This document shows positions 35,318 through 46,756 of a DNA stretch of 64,000 nucleotides, piece by piece (positions within the stretch are counted from its first letter, which is position 1; every line of letters begins with the position of its first letter). The DNA is taken from assembly GCF_040939455.1 (NCBI RefSeq), contig NC_134109.1, forward strand, positions 34,055,501-34,119,500, read 5' to 3'. The translations under genes and the position numbers were made by a program. Origin of the DNA: Microcebus murinus. Lineage: Eukaryota; Chordata; Mammalia; Primates; Cheirogaleidae. The notes below the pieces were generated by a model. It did no database searches. It was given only the letters and a program-made list of their open reading frames with translations, and was not told the DNA's origin.

Positions 35318-36240
35318 ACTCACCATCTCTAATTATCAGCGAAATCAAGCTAAAGTGACATGAGATAACATCCCACACCTGTTAGAATGACTATCATAAA
35401 AATGATGGAAGATAAAAAGTGTTGGCAAGGTTGTAGAAAAAAGGGGAACCTGATTACATTGTTGGGAGGAACATAAATTAGTATAGCCATTTTGTAAAAC
35501 ACCATGGAGGTCCCCTTAAAAAAACTAAAAATAGACTTATCATGTAATCTAGCAACCTCATTTCTGTGTACATATCCAAAGACATTTAAATCAGTATGCC
35601 GAAGAGATATCTGCACGTGTTCATTTCAGCATTACTTATTAATACAATAGCCAAAATATGGAAGCAATCTAAGTGTCCACCGATGAATGAATGAATAAAG
35701 AAAATGTGCCATATATATGTGTGTGTAATGGAATACTATAAAGCCTTTAGAAAGATGGAAATTCTCTCTTTTGTGGCAACATGGATGACCCTGGAGGACG
35801 TTAGGTTAAGTGAAATGAGTCAGGTACAGAAAAACAAATAAGGCATGATCTTACTTATATGTGGAATCTAAAATAATCAAACTCATAGGAGAGAATAGTG
35901 GTTACTAGAGGCTGGCAGGATAGGGGGAAGAGAGGAATGAAGAAAGTGGTGATGTTGGTGAAAGGATACCAAGTTTTAGTTAGACAAGAGGAATAAGTTT
36001 TAGTCATCTATTGCACATCAAGGTGATCACAGTTAATAATAATGTATTATGTATTTCAAAATTGCTGAGTAGATTTTAAACATCCTCACTACAAAAAAAA
36101 AAAACTTACAAGTATGTCAGGTGATGGATATGTTAATTAGCTCATTTTAACCTTCGTACAAGGTATACCTATAGCAAAACATAACATCATACTCCATAAA
36201 TCTGTACAATTATTTGTCAGTGAAAACTAAAAAACAAACA
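35318..36240 (+). mobile_element. Second twin-primed L1: sense 3' part
   Basis: Starts caactcaccatctctaatta, the ORF2 position about 10 nt after the end of the inverted part, and runs through gaatgactatcataaaaatg, agcaacctcatttctgtgta and atggaatactataaagcctt to the 3' UTR and an A-rich tail (caaacaacaacaacaaaaaa). Together with 33851-35317 it is one L1 insertion with a 5' inversion. Older than the lemur-type L1s, with no open frame. Confidence 0.87.
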
Positions 36241-36299
36241 ACAACAACAAAAAACAAGTCAGCTATGTATAGAATGCATAGAAAGAACATTATGTATAT

Positions 36300-37115
36300 T
36301 GACTAGGCATTCCAGAAGGTGAATAGAAATATATAGTAGGTAAAAAAAATCAAAGAAAAGAAAATTTCTAAAAGCTTAAAGACAAATCTTTAGACTGAAA
36401 TGGCTTACCAAGTACCAAGCAGGATGAAAGATAAAACACCAAATCAGACATATTATTAGACAAAATCCTGTAAAATTTCAGATCAAAGAAAAGAATCTCT
36501 TAGAAATAGAAAAAGAAATAACTACCTACAAAAGAATGAAAATCAGAAATCCAGTAATACTAGACTATAGAAGACAATGGAGGAATGTTTTAAAGCGTTG
36601 AGGGAAATTGATTTTGAATCTGAAATTCTATATCCAACCAAACTTTCAATAAGAGAAGTAAAAATAAAAGAAAATCTTTTTCAAAGATACAGGGACTCAG
36701 ATACTTTACCAATTACATACATTTATTTATTACCTTGAGGTTATATTCCACCAAAACTAAAAATGAATCCAAGACTCAGTAGCAAACCTAGGAGTACAAT
36801 AAAATAAAACCCACAATGACAGCTGTGTAGTAGCCATAGAGAGCAAATGGCCCCTAGGCAGAAGTCAGGGTACTTTCAGAAGGATAAATCCAAAGATGAA
36901 AACAACAGATATAATAAATGAGAGAATGGAGACATTTAATGGCAGGGTAACAGCATAAGGTATGAGTGAGGAAAAGGGCAATTAGAAGCCTTAGAAAAAG
37001 TAAAAAATCTATTTTTAAAAAAGTCATCGTCTAAATATAAAGCAAATAAATGAGTCATTATTTTGAATTCATGGAATGTAGAAAGAGAGAATGTATTTGA
37101 TCTTGACATTCTTTG
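36300..37115 (+). mobile_element. HAL1-like / old L1 ORF1 region, sense
   Basis: ctagactatagaagacaatg, gaatctgaaattctatatcc aaccaaactttcaataag, and aatgacagctgtgtagtagc match the ORF1 C-terminal domain and downstream sequence of HAL1-type half-LINEs ('ctggaagacaatggagcaa...', 'aattctatacccagccaaac', 'gatgacagctgtgcag'). No intact frame. Confidence 0.75.
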
Positions 37116-37269
37116 AGTAGTAAAGAGTTAAGCGACATAGAATTGTAATTCCTTCTCTATTAGGCTAATCATACCACCTGGTTCTACAGTGAAAAATATA
37201 TACAAATTATAAAAATTTAAATACAATTTATTGGATTTCAATCATTAGAATTAATGCTTAAATTGAGCA

Positions 37270-37390
37270 TTGAAGACTAGACTGTAAGATCCAGCAAGGT
37301 AGAGTTTATAGTTTAATATTCACCACTGTGTCTTCAGCATCTAACACACTGACACTTAATAAATAATTATCCAAAATTTATGGAACGAAT
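37270..37390 (+). mobile_element. L2-like 3'-end remnant
   Basis: gactgtaagatccagcaagg, caccactgtgtcttcagcat and ctaacacactgacacttaat aaataa resemble the L2 3' end. Confidence 0.6.
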
Positions 37391-37572
37391 TATGTAATAT
37401 GGTTACAAAAAGTAATATAAAGTTTAGAAACTTTAATGATATAAAAGTAATGGCATGTCTGTCACAATTTGGGAAGTAAAAGATTAGAAATTTTAAAAGT
37501 AGATGGGACCCTGATTTCTTCAATTTACATATATGAGAGTGAAGAAAAGATGTCTAAACTTTATGTTACAAG

Positions 37573-37901
37573 AAATGGATGTAGGCCGGGGGCGGTGGCT
37601 CACGCCTGTAATCCTAGCACTCTGGGAGGCAGAGGCGGGCGGATTGCTTGAGGTCAGGAGTTTGAAACACGCCTGAGCAAGAGTGAGACCCCGTCTTCTA
37701 CTATAAATAGAAAGAAAACTAATTGGCCAACTAATATATATAGAAAAAATTAGCCAGGCATGGTGGCGCATGCCTGTAGTCCCAGCTACTTGGGAGGATG
37801 AGGCAGGAGGGTCGCTTGAGCCCAGGAGTTTGAGGTTGCTGTGAGCTAGGCTGACGCCATGGCACTCACTCTAGCCTGGGCAACAAAGCAAGACTCTGTC
37901 T

Positions 37902-37937
<36 letters not shown>

Positions 37938-37940
37938 GTA
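37573..37940 (+). mobile_element. Young lemur-type Alu with long poly-A
   Basis: The body starts ggccgggggcggtggctcac (37584) and ends in about 32 consecutive As. Linker aattggccaactaatatata and right arm gctaggctgacgccatggca mark the lemur type. Flanks ggatgta match at 37577-37583 and 37934-37940, with a possible imperfect extension (aaatggatgta / aaaaggatgta). The long pure tail and CpG retention suggest youth. Confidence 0.95.
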
Positions 37941-38399
37941 TATTATATGAAATAAAAAGGCTAATCTATCAAAGAATTGATTAACATAATTACAAAAACC
38001 GGGGGATGGGATGGTGTGAGTCAATTCCTCACCTTTTATAGCAGGAAGTCCATAAATATTCTAAATTTGACAGACTTAGAAACAAAGGAATGGCCTAGTG
38101 CTATAATTTTTAGTTATGAAAGTACTGAACAACTAAAAGCAGAAAAAATAAAAAGTGACTGTCCCTAGGGAGTTGGTATAGAACTGCATGTGCGAAGGGT
38201 AGAATCTTCTTTTTAATTTTATGTTCTTATCTTCTATATGAATTATTTTAGTACTTTGATATGAAAAAAGGAGAAAAGGAGGGGTTCTTAGTAACACTGG
38301 ATTATATATAGAGTACAGTGTATTATAGGAATTGCAGAAATTTTATAAATCTGTCACTAGGTGGCAGTCTCAGCAGAAATCTAGACTTGTAGGTGACAA
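37941..38399. other. Unassigned sequence
   Basis: No recognised element. The 63-codon frame 37977-38168 has no recognisable domain. Confidence 0.5.
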
Positions 38400-38545
38400 C
38401 TACTTAATTCTCCAGATAAGCACTTCACAAACTTTAACTATGAATTCTGATGGGGTAGATCTGATGTGGGACCTGAAATTTTGCATTAATTACAAGATCC
38501 TAGGGTAAAGCCCATGTTGCTGGATCAAGGATCATCCATGAACAG
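38400..38545 (+). mobile_element. MER5A-like (hAT) remnant
   Basis: cttcacaaactttaactatg, ggacctgaaattttgcatta and caagatcctagggtaaagcc catgttgctgga follow MER5A ('caaactttagtgtgcatcag...gcctgagaatttgcatttctaacaagttcccaggtgatgctg'). Confidence 0.7.
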
Positions 38546-39289
38546 ACAACAGATATCAAGTCTATGTTTTGTAGGCTCATTCACAACTACTCTAAGACAT
38601 TTTATAATTTAAGATTTTGACAAAAAGGCATAACCACTACTTTTAAAAGAACATTGACATGGATAATACATGAAGATGTAAAGCAAACGGATGGGGAACT
38701 TTAAAACATCATTTAAAAAGAATTTAATTTGTGTCTGTATCCAACTTAAAAAGTAACTTGTATGTGCATTCATCTAACTTTGTGACAAATAAGTAAACCT
38801 CACTTAACAAACAGTTCACAATAGTGGCACATGATATTAAATTCAGATAAAGAATATTTTTTAGAAACTTCATTGACCTGTTCTAAGCATAACTTACAAA
38901 TAAGCAATTATTTATGGATGTTTTTATAATATAATCAGAATTACTCAAGTACTAAGTAGTTCTTCAAGACTTTCAGATGGCAATATCACAACTGTTTAGT
39001 AAAAATCTAAATTTAACATCAAATTGATTTGTAATGATTTTACAGTTATACCCATAAAAACATGATAAAAGATAGATATATTTAAGTTCAGTAGCACTTA
39101 ATTTCTTAGCAAGTTCCTAAAATCAATACCGATCTTCCATGAATCTCATTAGTATATGTTAATCTTGCCCAATGATACGAAAATCATCAGTTTAGACTTC
39201 AGCTAAATACTATTTATAAATATGTGTCACCTTCATTATTCAGGTGAATAAAGGAATAAAAAAATAAGAGGAACTGTGTGGAAAACTGA
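38546..39289. other. Unassigned AT-rich sequence
   Basis: No recognised repeat or gene. Confidence 0.5.
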
Positions 39290-39640
39290 GAGCTTTTAAT
39301 TTCCAAATCAGTGTTTGGAGGCTCTTGACCACTGTAGTGCAATGCCAGCTACACTGTAATTTTTATTTTTCTAGTAGCCATATTTTTTTAAAGGCAAAAA
39401 CAAACATGGGAAATTAGTTTTTAATATGTTTCATTTAACTCAATATAACAAAATATTCTCATTTCAACATGTAATAAATGTAAATAATTATTAATGAGAT
39501 ATTTTACATTCCTTTTTTTCATATGTCTTCAAAATCTGATGTTTATTTTCGTACTTACATCCCAATCTGGACCTCTCACCTTCTAAGTGCTTAATAGCAA
39601 CATGTGGCTAGTGGCTACCATTATGAAAAGTATAAATCTA
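39290..39640. mobile_element. Old MER-type DNA transposon remnant
   Basis: ctagtagccatattttttta, ttcatttaactcaatataac, catttcaacatgtaataaat and the end catgtggctagtggctacca are typical of an old repeat that carries 'agccacatgtggctagtggctac' near its end. The family is not named. Confidence 0.6.
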
Positions 39641-40339
39641 ATCAATGTTTTCCGATATTTTTTGATCAGGTATCCCATCTATAAAAATTTTTAGCATATA
39701 CTCCCAGGGACTGTATATATATTTATATATAAATTACATTCATATGTTATAATTATGCAATATATCAAGATACAAAACATACTTAAGGTAAAGTAGTTCA
39801 TTGTTCTAGAAGAAAATGAATGTAAGTTCATTTATAATGATATTCTTAATTATTACAATTTTTTTGGCTGACCTTTAATCAGATTATATTTTAAAGGCAT
39901 TATTTTTTTAACTTCATAATGTGGCTTCTACTTTTCCTGCCAAAAGTAGAAGAGTCAGCTCTGCTATTTTCTTGTTGTTTGTATTATTACTATTATCTAT
40001 AATAATGTGGTATATTTGTAGGAACCTTTTAAATAACATACTCATTTTATAAGTGTTAGCATAATTAGAACTCAATAATAACATAAAAATCCACTTAACC
40101 TAGGTATCTATAAACAATAAGCAAATGAATGAACAAGTGAAAGCATCATTGTAAACCCCTTTACATCATGGAACTTCCTCTTCCCTTGGGATATCCTTAC
40201 CATACTATACATGCATACCAGCGTCAATCTCTAATTATATTAAACATTGATAAAGCCTATTATTTTTCTTAAAGTTTTATTTTGATAAAAATAAATATAA
40301 TGTTAAGTTTTAATATTTTCTTACCATCCCCAAACATTT
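39641..40339. other. Unassigned AT-rich sequence
   Basis: Very AT-rich, no family or gene recognised. Confidence 0.5.
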
Positions 40340-40800
40340 CCATATTAGATAGGGTGGCTAGGCTAAGATGCTATAATATCTCCCCTCAAATTCAGTGGCT
40401 TAAAGAAAAAGAAATTTCTTTTTTTCCTCATATAACAGTTTAGGTCAGGGGCTTACAAAGCAGTAGTGGTTCTGGCTCCATGTAGTTAGTTATTCAGGTT
40501 AACAAGGCTCTGTTATTTTCAACACTTGGTTTCCAAGCTTTTCATGGTCATCTCAACTCTACTTAGGTAGAAGAAGGAAGAACATGTAGGAATGTGCGTA
40601 GAAGTTCACATGGGCTAGGCCAGGAAGTAGCAAACATATAACATAACTTAAGTTCACATTCCATTGTCTGGCAATCAGTGCATGGTCTGACCTCATTGCA
40701 AGGAAGGCTAGGACATGTAGTCTACTTGTGTGCTACGGAAGAAGGGAAGAATTAATTTTGGTGGATAGGTTCTAGTCTTTGCCACACAAGTCTTAGAATG
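40340..40800 (+). mobile_element. Old MER-type repeat (family uncertain)
   Basis: gtggctaggctaagatgcta, aattcagtggcttaaagaaa, tcatataacagtttaggtca, tcacattccattgtctggca and gcaaggaaggctaggacatg tagtct follow an old repeat with 'ggctgctgtaacaaa...cagtggcttaaa...gggaggctgggaaatgtagtct'. Superfamily not assigned. Confidence 0.55.
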
Positions 40801-40839
40801 GTCTACTCTGGGGTACATGCAACCCACTGCAGAGACCAT

Positions 40840-41030
40840 TATTCTAGATTAAGTGGGCATGTGAACCACATGAAAGCTCATTCCTGAGTTCCATCTCTGG
40901 AGATTCTGATTCAATAGGTTTTGGATGAGGGCCATAAATAAGCATTTTAAACAAGTACTGTAGGTGATTCTGATGTAGGTGGTCCAGAGATATTAATAAA
41001 TATGGAAAAATGCTGCTATAGACCTCTGAT
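40840..41030 (+). mobile_element. MER5-type (hAT) remnant
   Basis: ggagattctgattcaatagg, ttggatgagggccataaata agcattttaaacaagtactg taggtgattctgatgtaggt and ggtccagagat match MER5A-like sequence. Confidence 0.75.
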
Positions 41031-41939
41031 TCTCAATTTGTGATTCATAAACACCCACAAACTTGCTAAAAGTAGAGAAGTGTCCTAATATCTCCTCTAG
41101 CCAGAGTTTGTTTCTAGCATAAAAAGAAAACAAGATAAAAAGAAAACAAGGATGGTGTCCTAAGACCAATCTACTATAGAACAATGTTTCCGTTAGGAGC
41201 CTTCAGAAGATCATGACAAAAATGTGAGTGCTACAATTTTTCAATCATTTACTGTTCTTCTGTGACTTTTAAAAAAATTCTGTGATTTGTAAAAAAACTA
41301 TAAAGGCCTGACATTGATACCAAAATAACACATAATTAATTCTGATCCAAACCCAACACATTTAGAAAACCAGCCAAATTATAAACCCAACTGTACAAAA
41401 ACTTTATTTTTAGGTCATTTGCTCCAACTTACCTGGCTTGCTGGAACCTAAGCCAAAGCTATCTAGTGCAATTAGGAGTAATAGTAACACAGGGCAATAA
41501 GTCAGAAGGATCAAAGTGATAGAGTTTTATAACACGTATGGTTCAGTCTTGATTTAGTTTTGGATTTAATCATCAGATTTTCTGCATGGATAAAATACAA
41601 TATTTAGAATTTTACAGAGTTTTGGTAAACTTTAACTTATTTTGTTCCTGCTACCAAAAAAAAAAAAAAAAAAAGGAGAGGCAAATTATGAATCAATGTT
41701 ACCTCTTTTTCTAAAAAAAAAAGGCACTGAAAGTATCCTTCTCCCTCACCCTCATCAAATTAATATAATTTCCCTTTCTACAGTCCTTCTTTTTGGACCA
41801 TGGCTACTACTGGTGTGCTAGTCTTTTCCTTATTTCCAGACTTGGAAAATACAGCACTACAATTTTAAGTCTTATTTTAGTATCAGAGTAGTGATATATC
41901 CTTGCAGAGCCAAAATCAGAATCCCAGCCAAGGAATGCC
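41031..41939. other. Unassigned sequence with an exact short duplication
   Basis: ataaaaagaaaacaag is duplicated in tandem at 41119-41134 and 41135-41150. A pure A run of about 19 lies at 41656-41674 without a recognised SINE in front of it. Confidence 0.5.
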
Positions 41940-42489
41940 TTCTGAAAAAACTCAGAATTTTAAGAGATGACATGCAAAAAAAGAAAAAGAAAAAAGAAAT
42001 GAATCTAGACAGAGACTTTACACCCTTCACAAGAATTCAAAATGAATCACACACCTAAATGTAAAACACAAAACTATAAAACTAGAAGCTATATCTCTAT
42101 AGATATAGATATAATCTATAACTATAAAACTATATCTCCTAGAAGATACTAGGAGAAAGTTTAGATGACCTGGGTTGGTCATGACTTTTTAGATATGACA
42201 GCAAAGGCATGATTCTAAAAGAAAGAAGTTCAATTTTACTAAAATTAAAAACTCTGCAAAAGCCACTGCCAAGAAAATGAAAAGATAAACCACAGATTAG
42301 AAGAAAATACTTGCAAAAGGCAAATCTGATTAAGAACTGTTATCCAAAATATACAAAGAAATCTAAAAACTCAACAATAAGAAAGCAAACAACCTTATTT
42401 AAAAATGGGCCAAAGATCTTAACACACACCTCACCAAAGAAGATGTACAAGTGGCAAATAAACATATGAAAAGATACTTCTTCACATCA

Positions 42490-42579
42490 CATGTCTCGAA
42501 TTCCTAGCCTCAAGTGATCCCCCTGCCTCAGCCTCCCAAAGTGCTGAGATTACAGGCATAAGCCACTGTGCCTGGCTTC
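42490..42579 (-). mobile_element. Alu left-arm fragment, antisense, in the old L1
   Basis: tcaagtgatccccctgcctc agcctcccaaagtgctgaga ttacaggcat...tgcctggc is the reverse complement of an Alu 5' half, complete at its 5' end but without right arm or poly-A. cacatca occurs on both sides (42483-42489, 42580-42586), a possible 7-bp duplication. Confidence 0.85.
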
Positions 42580-43215
42580 CACATCATAGGTCATCAGGGA
42601 AATGCAAATTAAAACAATGAGATATGACTACAAACCTATTAGAATGGCCAAAATCTAGAACACCAAGAATGCCAAATGCTGGTGAGGATGCAGAGCAACA
42701 GGAACTCTCATTCATTGCTGGTGGAATGTATGATGGCAGAGCCACTGTTTGGAAGACAGTTTGGTGGTTTCTTCCACAACTTAACATACTCTACCATATG
42801 ATCCAGCAATCACACTCCTTGGTATTTACCCAAAGGCATTGAAAGCTTATGTCCACACAAAAACCTGTGGATGTTCATAATTGCAAACTCTTGAAAACGA
42901 TCAAGGTGTACATCAGTATGTCAATGGATAAATAAACTGGGGTATATCTAGAAAATGGAATATTATTCAGTGGTAAAAAGAAATAAGCTATAAAGGAAGA
43001 AAAGACAGAAAAAACTTAAATGCATATTCCTAAGTAAAAGAAGCCAATCTGAAAAGGCTCCACATTGCAAGAGCTCATCCATGTGACATTCTGAAAAAGG
43101 CAAACCTATGGAGACAACAAAAATATCAATAGTTGCCAGGGGCTAGTGAGAACAGAGGAATGAATAGGTGGAGTACAGGAAATTTTTAGGGCAGTGAAAC
43201 TACTCTGTATGATAT

Positions 43216-43562
43216 TACAGGTCAAGTATCCATAAACTGAAGATCCAAAATGCTCTAAAATCCTCAAATTTTTAAGAGCTAGCATGACACCACATGTATA
43301 AAATTCTATACCCAAAACCTTTGCTTTCTCATAGTTTAATGTATACAAATTTTGTTTCATGCACAAAAATATTTTATAAAATTACCTTTAGGCTTATGCA
43401 TATAAGGTATATATAAAACATAAATGAATTCTATGTTTGGACTTGAGTCCCATCACCAAGATACCTCATTACACATATGCACATATACCAAAATAAAAAA
43501 AAATCAAAAATATGAAATACTTTTGGTCCCGAGCACTTTGGATATGGGTTACTCAACCTATA
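43216..43562 (-). mobile_element. Tigger-type non-autonomous DNA transposon, complete
   Basis: Element 43218-43560 (343 bp). Left end caggtcaagtatccataaac, right end gatatgggttactcaaccta; the ends are imperfect inverted repeats (cagg..ga/agtatcc). TA dinucleotides flank it at 43216-43217 and 43561-43562. Same family as the element at 56390-57145, in the opposite orientation. Confidence 0.88.
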
Positions 43563-43815
43563 ATAACAGTGTTATAATACATTTGTCGATACTCATAGAA
43601 TGTAATACACGAAGAGTAAACCATAAAGTAAACTATGGACCTCAATGATGTGTAAATGTAGGTTCATCATAACAAAAATTCTACTTTGGTTGGAGATGTT
43701 GATAATGGAGGAGGGTACGCAATGCAGGTATGGGGGTATATGGGAAATTAATGTACTTTATGCTTAATTTTACTATGAACCTCAAACTGCTCGAAAAGTA
43801 AAGTCTACTAAAAAG

Positions 43816-44950
43816 TCCATAAATTCTATGAATTCCAACAAATATTAATAAAAAGTATATTATTACAGTGCCATATACTATAGTAAGCCTGTGATAACTT
43901 TTGCAATTACTATAGGAAGCCTGCGATACCTTTTGCAATTTAAATGAAAAATGAGTTCTATTATATCAAGTACTATAGTAAAGATATTTTTATTTTGGTT
44001 TCTCAAGTAATGGGGGAATTAAACCTATAGCTTGCTTGACTTTTAAATTTTTTTTTTCATAATTAGTGTAAATCTTACTGTTAGAACAGTAAACCTCAAA
44101 GATGATAGTATGAACAGTGATACTAACAAGCAATATTATTGGCTGGATAAATGACAAAATAAATGTTAGCACTTACCACATTCAAGTCCTAATAATACAT
44201 GTTCCTACTGATTTACAGATCATCATGGTTCTTTAATATAGAAACAGGAGCAAAGGTGTGGATCTTTACTTAACGTTAACATTACAGTTCACTAAGTAAA
44301 TAATTTGGCATAAAAGTCTTAAGAGAAAAAATTTTATGAGTTTTTTACAAAAATATGATATATATATATACCTTTTACCTGCTGGGCCAATTGCTTATTT
44401 AATTTATGTAATTATTTTAAATGCATTTTAATAAAATTCTCAGCTATTTCCATATACAAATACATTAGTGTACACTCAATGTTAATATAGTCCCAATATT
44501 TTGTTTTACCTTAAATAAATAATAAAATAAATTTTAAAACATATGGGTTTTATACTCCTGAACATAGTATTTTTCACATGTACTGTAAATGCTTGTTTCA
44601 TACCTGTTACCCCATCAGGTTTTCTTTATGGAGTAACTGATCTTGTTCCATATCATAGCTGCAGTCAGAGACCAAGAATCAGTATGCATTAAATTTTTGT
44701 GGAATAAATAAATTTATGAATTAATATGTCATTTATAGTCAATTTTTTGTTATGATATTCCAGTTAACAAAGTTTATCTTATGCTAAAGATACAAATAAC
44801 AATGACAACAATGACAATGAGGCTGAAATTTATTTTAAAATCACTTTTTTCACATTTTAGAAGTCATTTGCTCAAATACTGAAATAGTCTGACAATTAAT
44901 TATATCACCAATATCATCTAGAAATTCAGTTAGGGTTCCTGGTCCCAGTG
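43816..44950. other. Unassigned AT-rich sequence with a diverged tandem duplication
   Basis: 43877-43908 and 43909-43940 are a 32-bp tandem duplication with three mismatches (actatagtaagcctgtgata...). Otherwise nothing recognised; a short TA run lies at 44357-44371. Confidence 0.6.
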
Positions 44951-44989
44951 AGATGGAATAAAGACCAGTCTTTACAAAAGCAATTCATG

Positions 44990-44990
<1 letters not shown>

Positions 44991-45060
<70 letters not shown>

Positions 45061-45061
45061 A
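44991..45061 (+). repeat. Compound microsatellite (AACT)n(AAAT)n
   Basis: About nine AACT units (44991-45027) change into about nine AAAT units (45025-45061), an adjoining pair of related tetranucleotide tracts. Confidence 0.97.
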
Positions 45062-45076
45062 AATAAAAACCAGTCT

Positions 45077-45164
45077 TCTCTACAGCCATACCACCCTGAA
45101 CATGCTTGATCTCATCTGATCTCAGAAGCTAAGCCTAGTTGGGCCTGGTTAGTACTTGGATGGG
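45077..45164 (+). pseudogene. 5S rRNA pseudogene, 3'-truncated
   Basis: tctctacagccataccaccctgaacatgct... then tgatctcatctgatctcaga agctaagcc and gggcctggttagtacttgga tggg match the first ~86 nt of vertebrate 5S rRNA with CpG-type changes (gcgcccgat to catgcttgat). The pol III internal A-box region (agctaagc) is present, but the last ~35 nt are missing, so it cannot yield 5S rRNA. It is flanked directly by AATAAAAACCAGTCT (45062-45076) and AATAAAGACCAGTCT (45165-45179), a 15-bp near-exact direct repeat, and a third copy lies at 44957-44971. There is no poly-A tail between the truncated end and the right repeat. Confidence 0.93.
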
Positions 45165-45179
45165 AATAAAGACCAGTCT

Positions 45180-45707
45180 CCCTTTATCTCACACTAATGC
45201 AACTATAAAACATGGATAGAAGGTATAGAGACTTACTTGAAAACTGAGAAGTATAAAATAGTAGGCAGATTAGGGAAGAACATCACTAAAGCAGTGATGA
45301 ATTTAATTCATTTTCCTCCACTATCTCTGAAGCTGAAAACCCAGAAGTGAGCAGAGTGTGGTATGAGTAACATTCAGCAGAAATTCTCTAAACTCTTAAG
45401 GTATAGAGAGAGAGTAGGAGAAACCTCCAGATTCTTTTTGTTTCCCCCTCTCCTTTTTCTCTTTTTCCCCACACCCCAACCCTAGGATAGTCCCATAACA
45501 GCTAAAATAAAAGAGCCCAAAAATGAGACCTGCAGGAATCAAAACTGTCAGAGAGGTGAACCTACCTCTCAAAGAAGTAGCAATGCCAAGAGGACAGGAC
45601 TAAACCATGCAGGTTTTTTTTCCCTATGTCCTTGTCCTCTTACCACGTAGCACTGGATGGGAGCAGTTGGAGAAAGTAATAATTTCTTCCTTGAAGAAAA
45701 AAAATAA

Positions 45708-45768
<61 letters not shown>

Positions 45769-46184
45769 CAGACAAATAAATAAATTAATTAATTAAAAAA
45801 TTTAAATGGACCCTAAGGAAGCAGAATGTATCTGGGAGATAACTGGGAAGGGAGACTAGGAATGTGACCCCATAAAGCTATTTTGAATTGCTGGACTCAC
45901 TCCTGATGTGCCCATGCGTGGATCTGATTCTAATTAGTATACTAAAGATTTAAACACCTTAGGTGAGGAGTATACCCACAGGCAAGTTCCATAGTGACCG
46001 TTAGGCAGTGTACATGCAGGACAGATCCAAATAGTAAACTAAAACAGAGTTGACATTAGAATGACAGCCCATAAAAGGTCAAAACAAAAACATCAACATT
46101 ATCCATAGGATATAAATAAGACTCAGGGTATTATAAAATAATACAGGATACAAACTCACATGGAAAAAGACTGCTTCCAAGATG
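45180..46184. other. Unassigned sequence with a GATA microsatellite
   Basis: Apart from the tetranucleotide tract (45707-45769) no repeat or gene was recognised. Confidence 0.5.
45707..45769 (+). repeat. (GATA)n microsatellite
   Basis: About 15 uninterrupted GATA units, followed by gacagaca, aaataaat and aattaatt patches. Uninterrupted tracts of this length usually vary in number between individuals. Confidence 0.98.
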
Positions 46185-46745
46185 AAATGATGCAAATGTT
46201 GGAAAACAGTCAGGCAGTTTTTTATAATGTTAAATATACATTTACCATATGACCTGTCAATTTTACTTCTGAGTATTTATCCTAGAGAAATGAAAAATTA
46301 TGTTCACATAAAAACCTATACACCAATGTTCATAGAAGATTTATTTGTGATAGCCAAAAGCTAGAAGCAACCCAAATGTCCTTCAATGAGTGAATTGATA
46401 AACTGTGGTATATATGAACAATGGAATACTATTTACCAGTAAAAAGAAATAAATTATTGATACACACAACAACTTGAATAAATCTCAAAGATATTATGCT
46501 AGGAGAATCTAGTCATGCTTTCTGATTTCATTTATTTGACACATTTCTAAAAAGTCAAACTATCGTGATAGATCAGCAGTTAGCAGGGTTGTAGTGCAGT
46601 TGTAATGGTGTGACTATGAGGTGAGAGCACAAAAGATATTTTTGGGATAATGGAACTATTCCATATCCTGATTATTGTGGTGGTTAGGAAAAAAATCAAT
46701 TTTATTTTCACTGTGATGTTTTGGGGAATAATTTTTTAAAACCTT
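46185..46745 (+). mobile_element. Old L1 (L1M type) 3' end, sense
   Basis: tttaccatatgacctgtcaa, gcaacccaaatgtccttcaa, caatggaatactatttacca and the 3' UTR-like ggcagggttgtagtgcag... tgactatgagg trace the end of an old L1. 5'-truncated. Confidence 0.82.
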
Positions 46746-46756
46746 CTATCATATAA

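Larger units (their letters stand above)
41940..43815 (+). mobile_element. Old L1 (L1M type), sense, carrying two nested insertions
   Basis: tacaagtggcaaataaacat, gatgcagagcaacaggaact, atgatccagcaatcacactc and ggggtatatctagaaaatgg trace the ORF2 C-terminus. After the Tigger-type element, cgatactcatagaatgtaat, taggttcatcataacaaaaa, ggtatgggggtatatgggaa and ctgctcgaaaagtaaagtct trace the 3' UTR. Interrupted by an Alu fragment (42490-42579) and a complete Tigger-type element (43218-43560). No intact frame. Confidence 0.88.

Noticed and set aside
45077..45164. Functional 5S rRNA gene
   Set aside because: The last third of 5S is missing and there are several CpG-decay changes, so it is a pseudogene.
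44991..45769. Tetranucleotide tracts as a possible CRISPR-like array
   Set aside because: Plain microsatellites with no spacers; CRISPR arrays are not expected in a primate nuclear genome.
45569..45775. 68-codon minus-strand frame with a YLSI repeat
   Set aside because: It is a translation of the GATA microsatellite.
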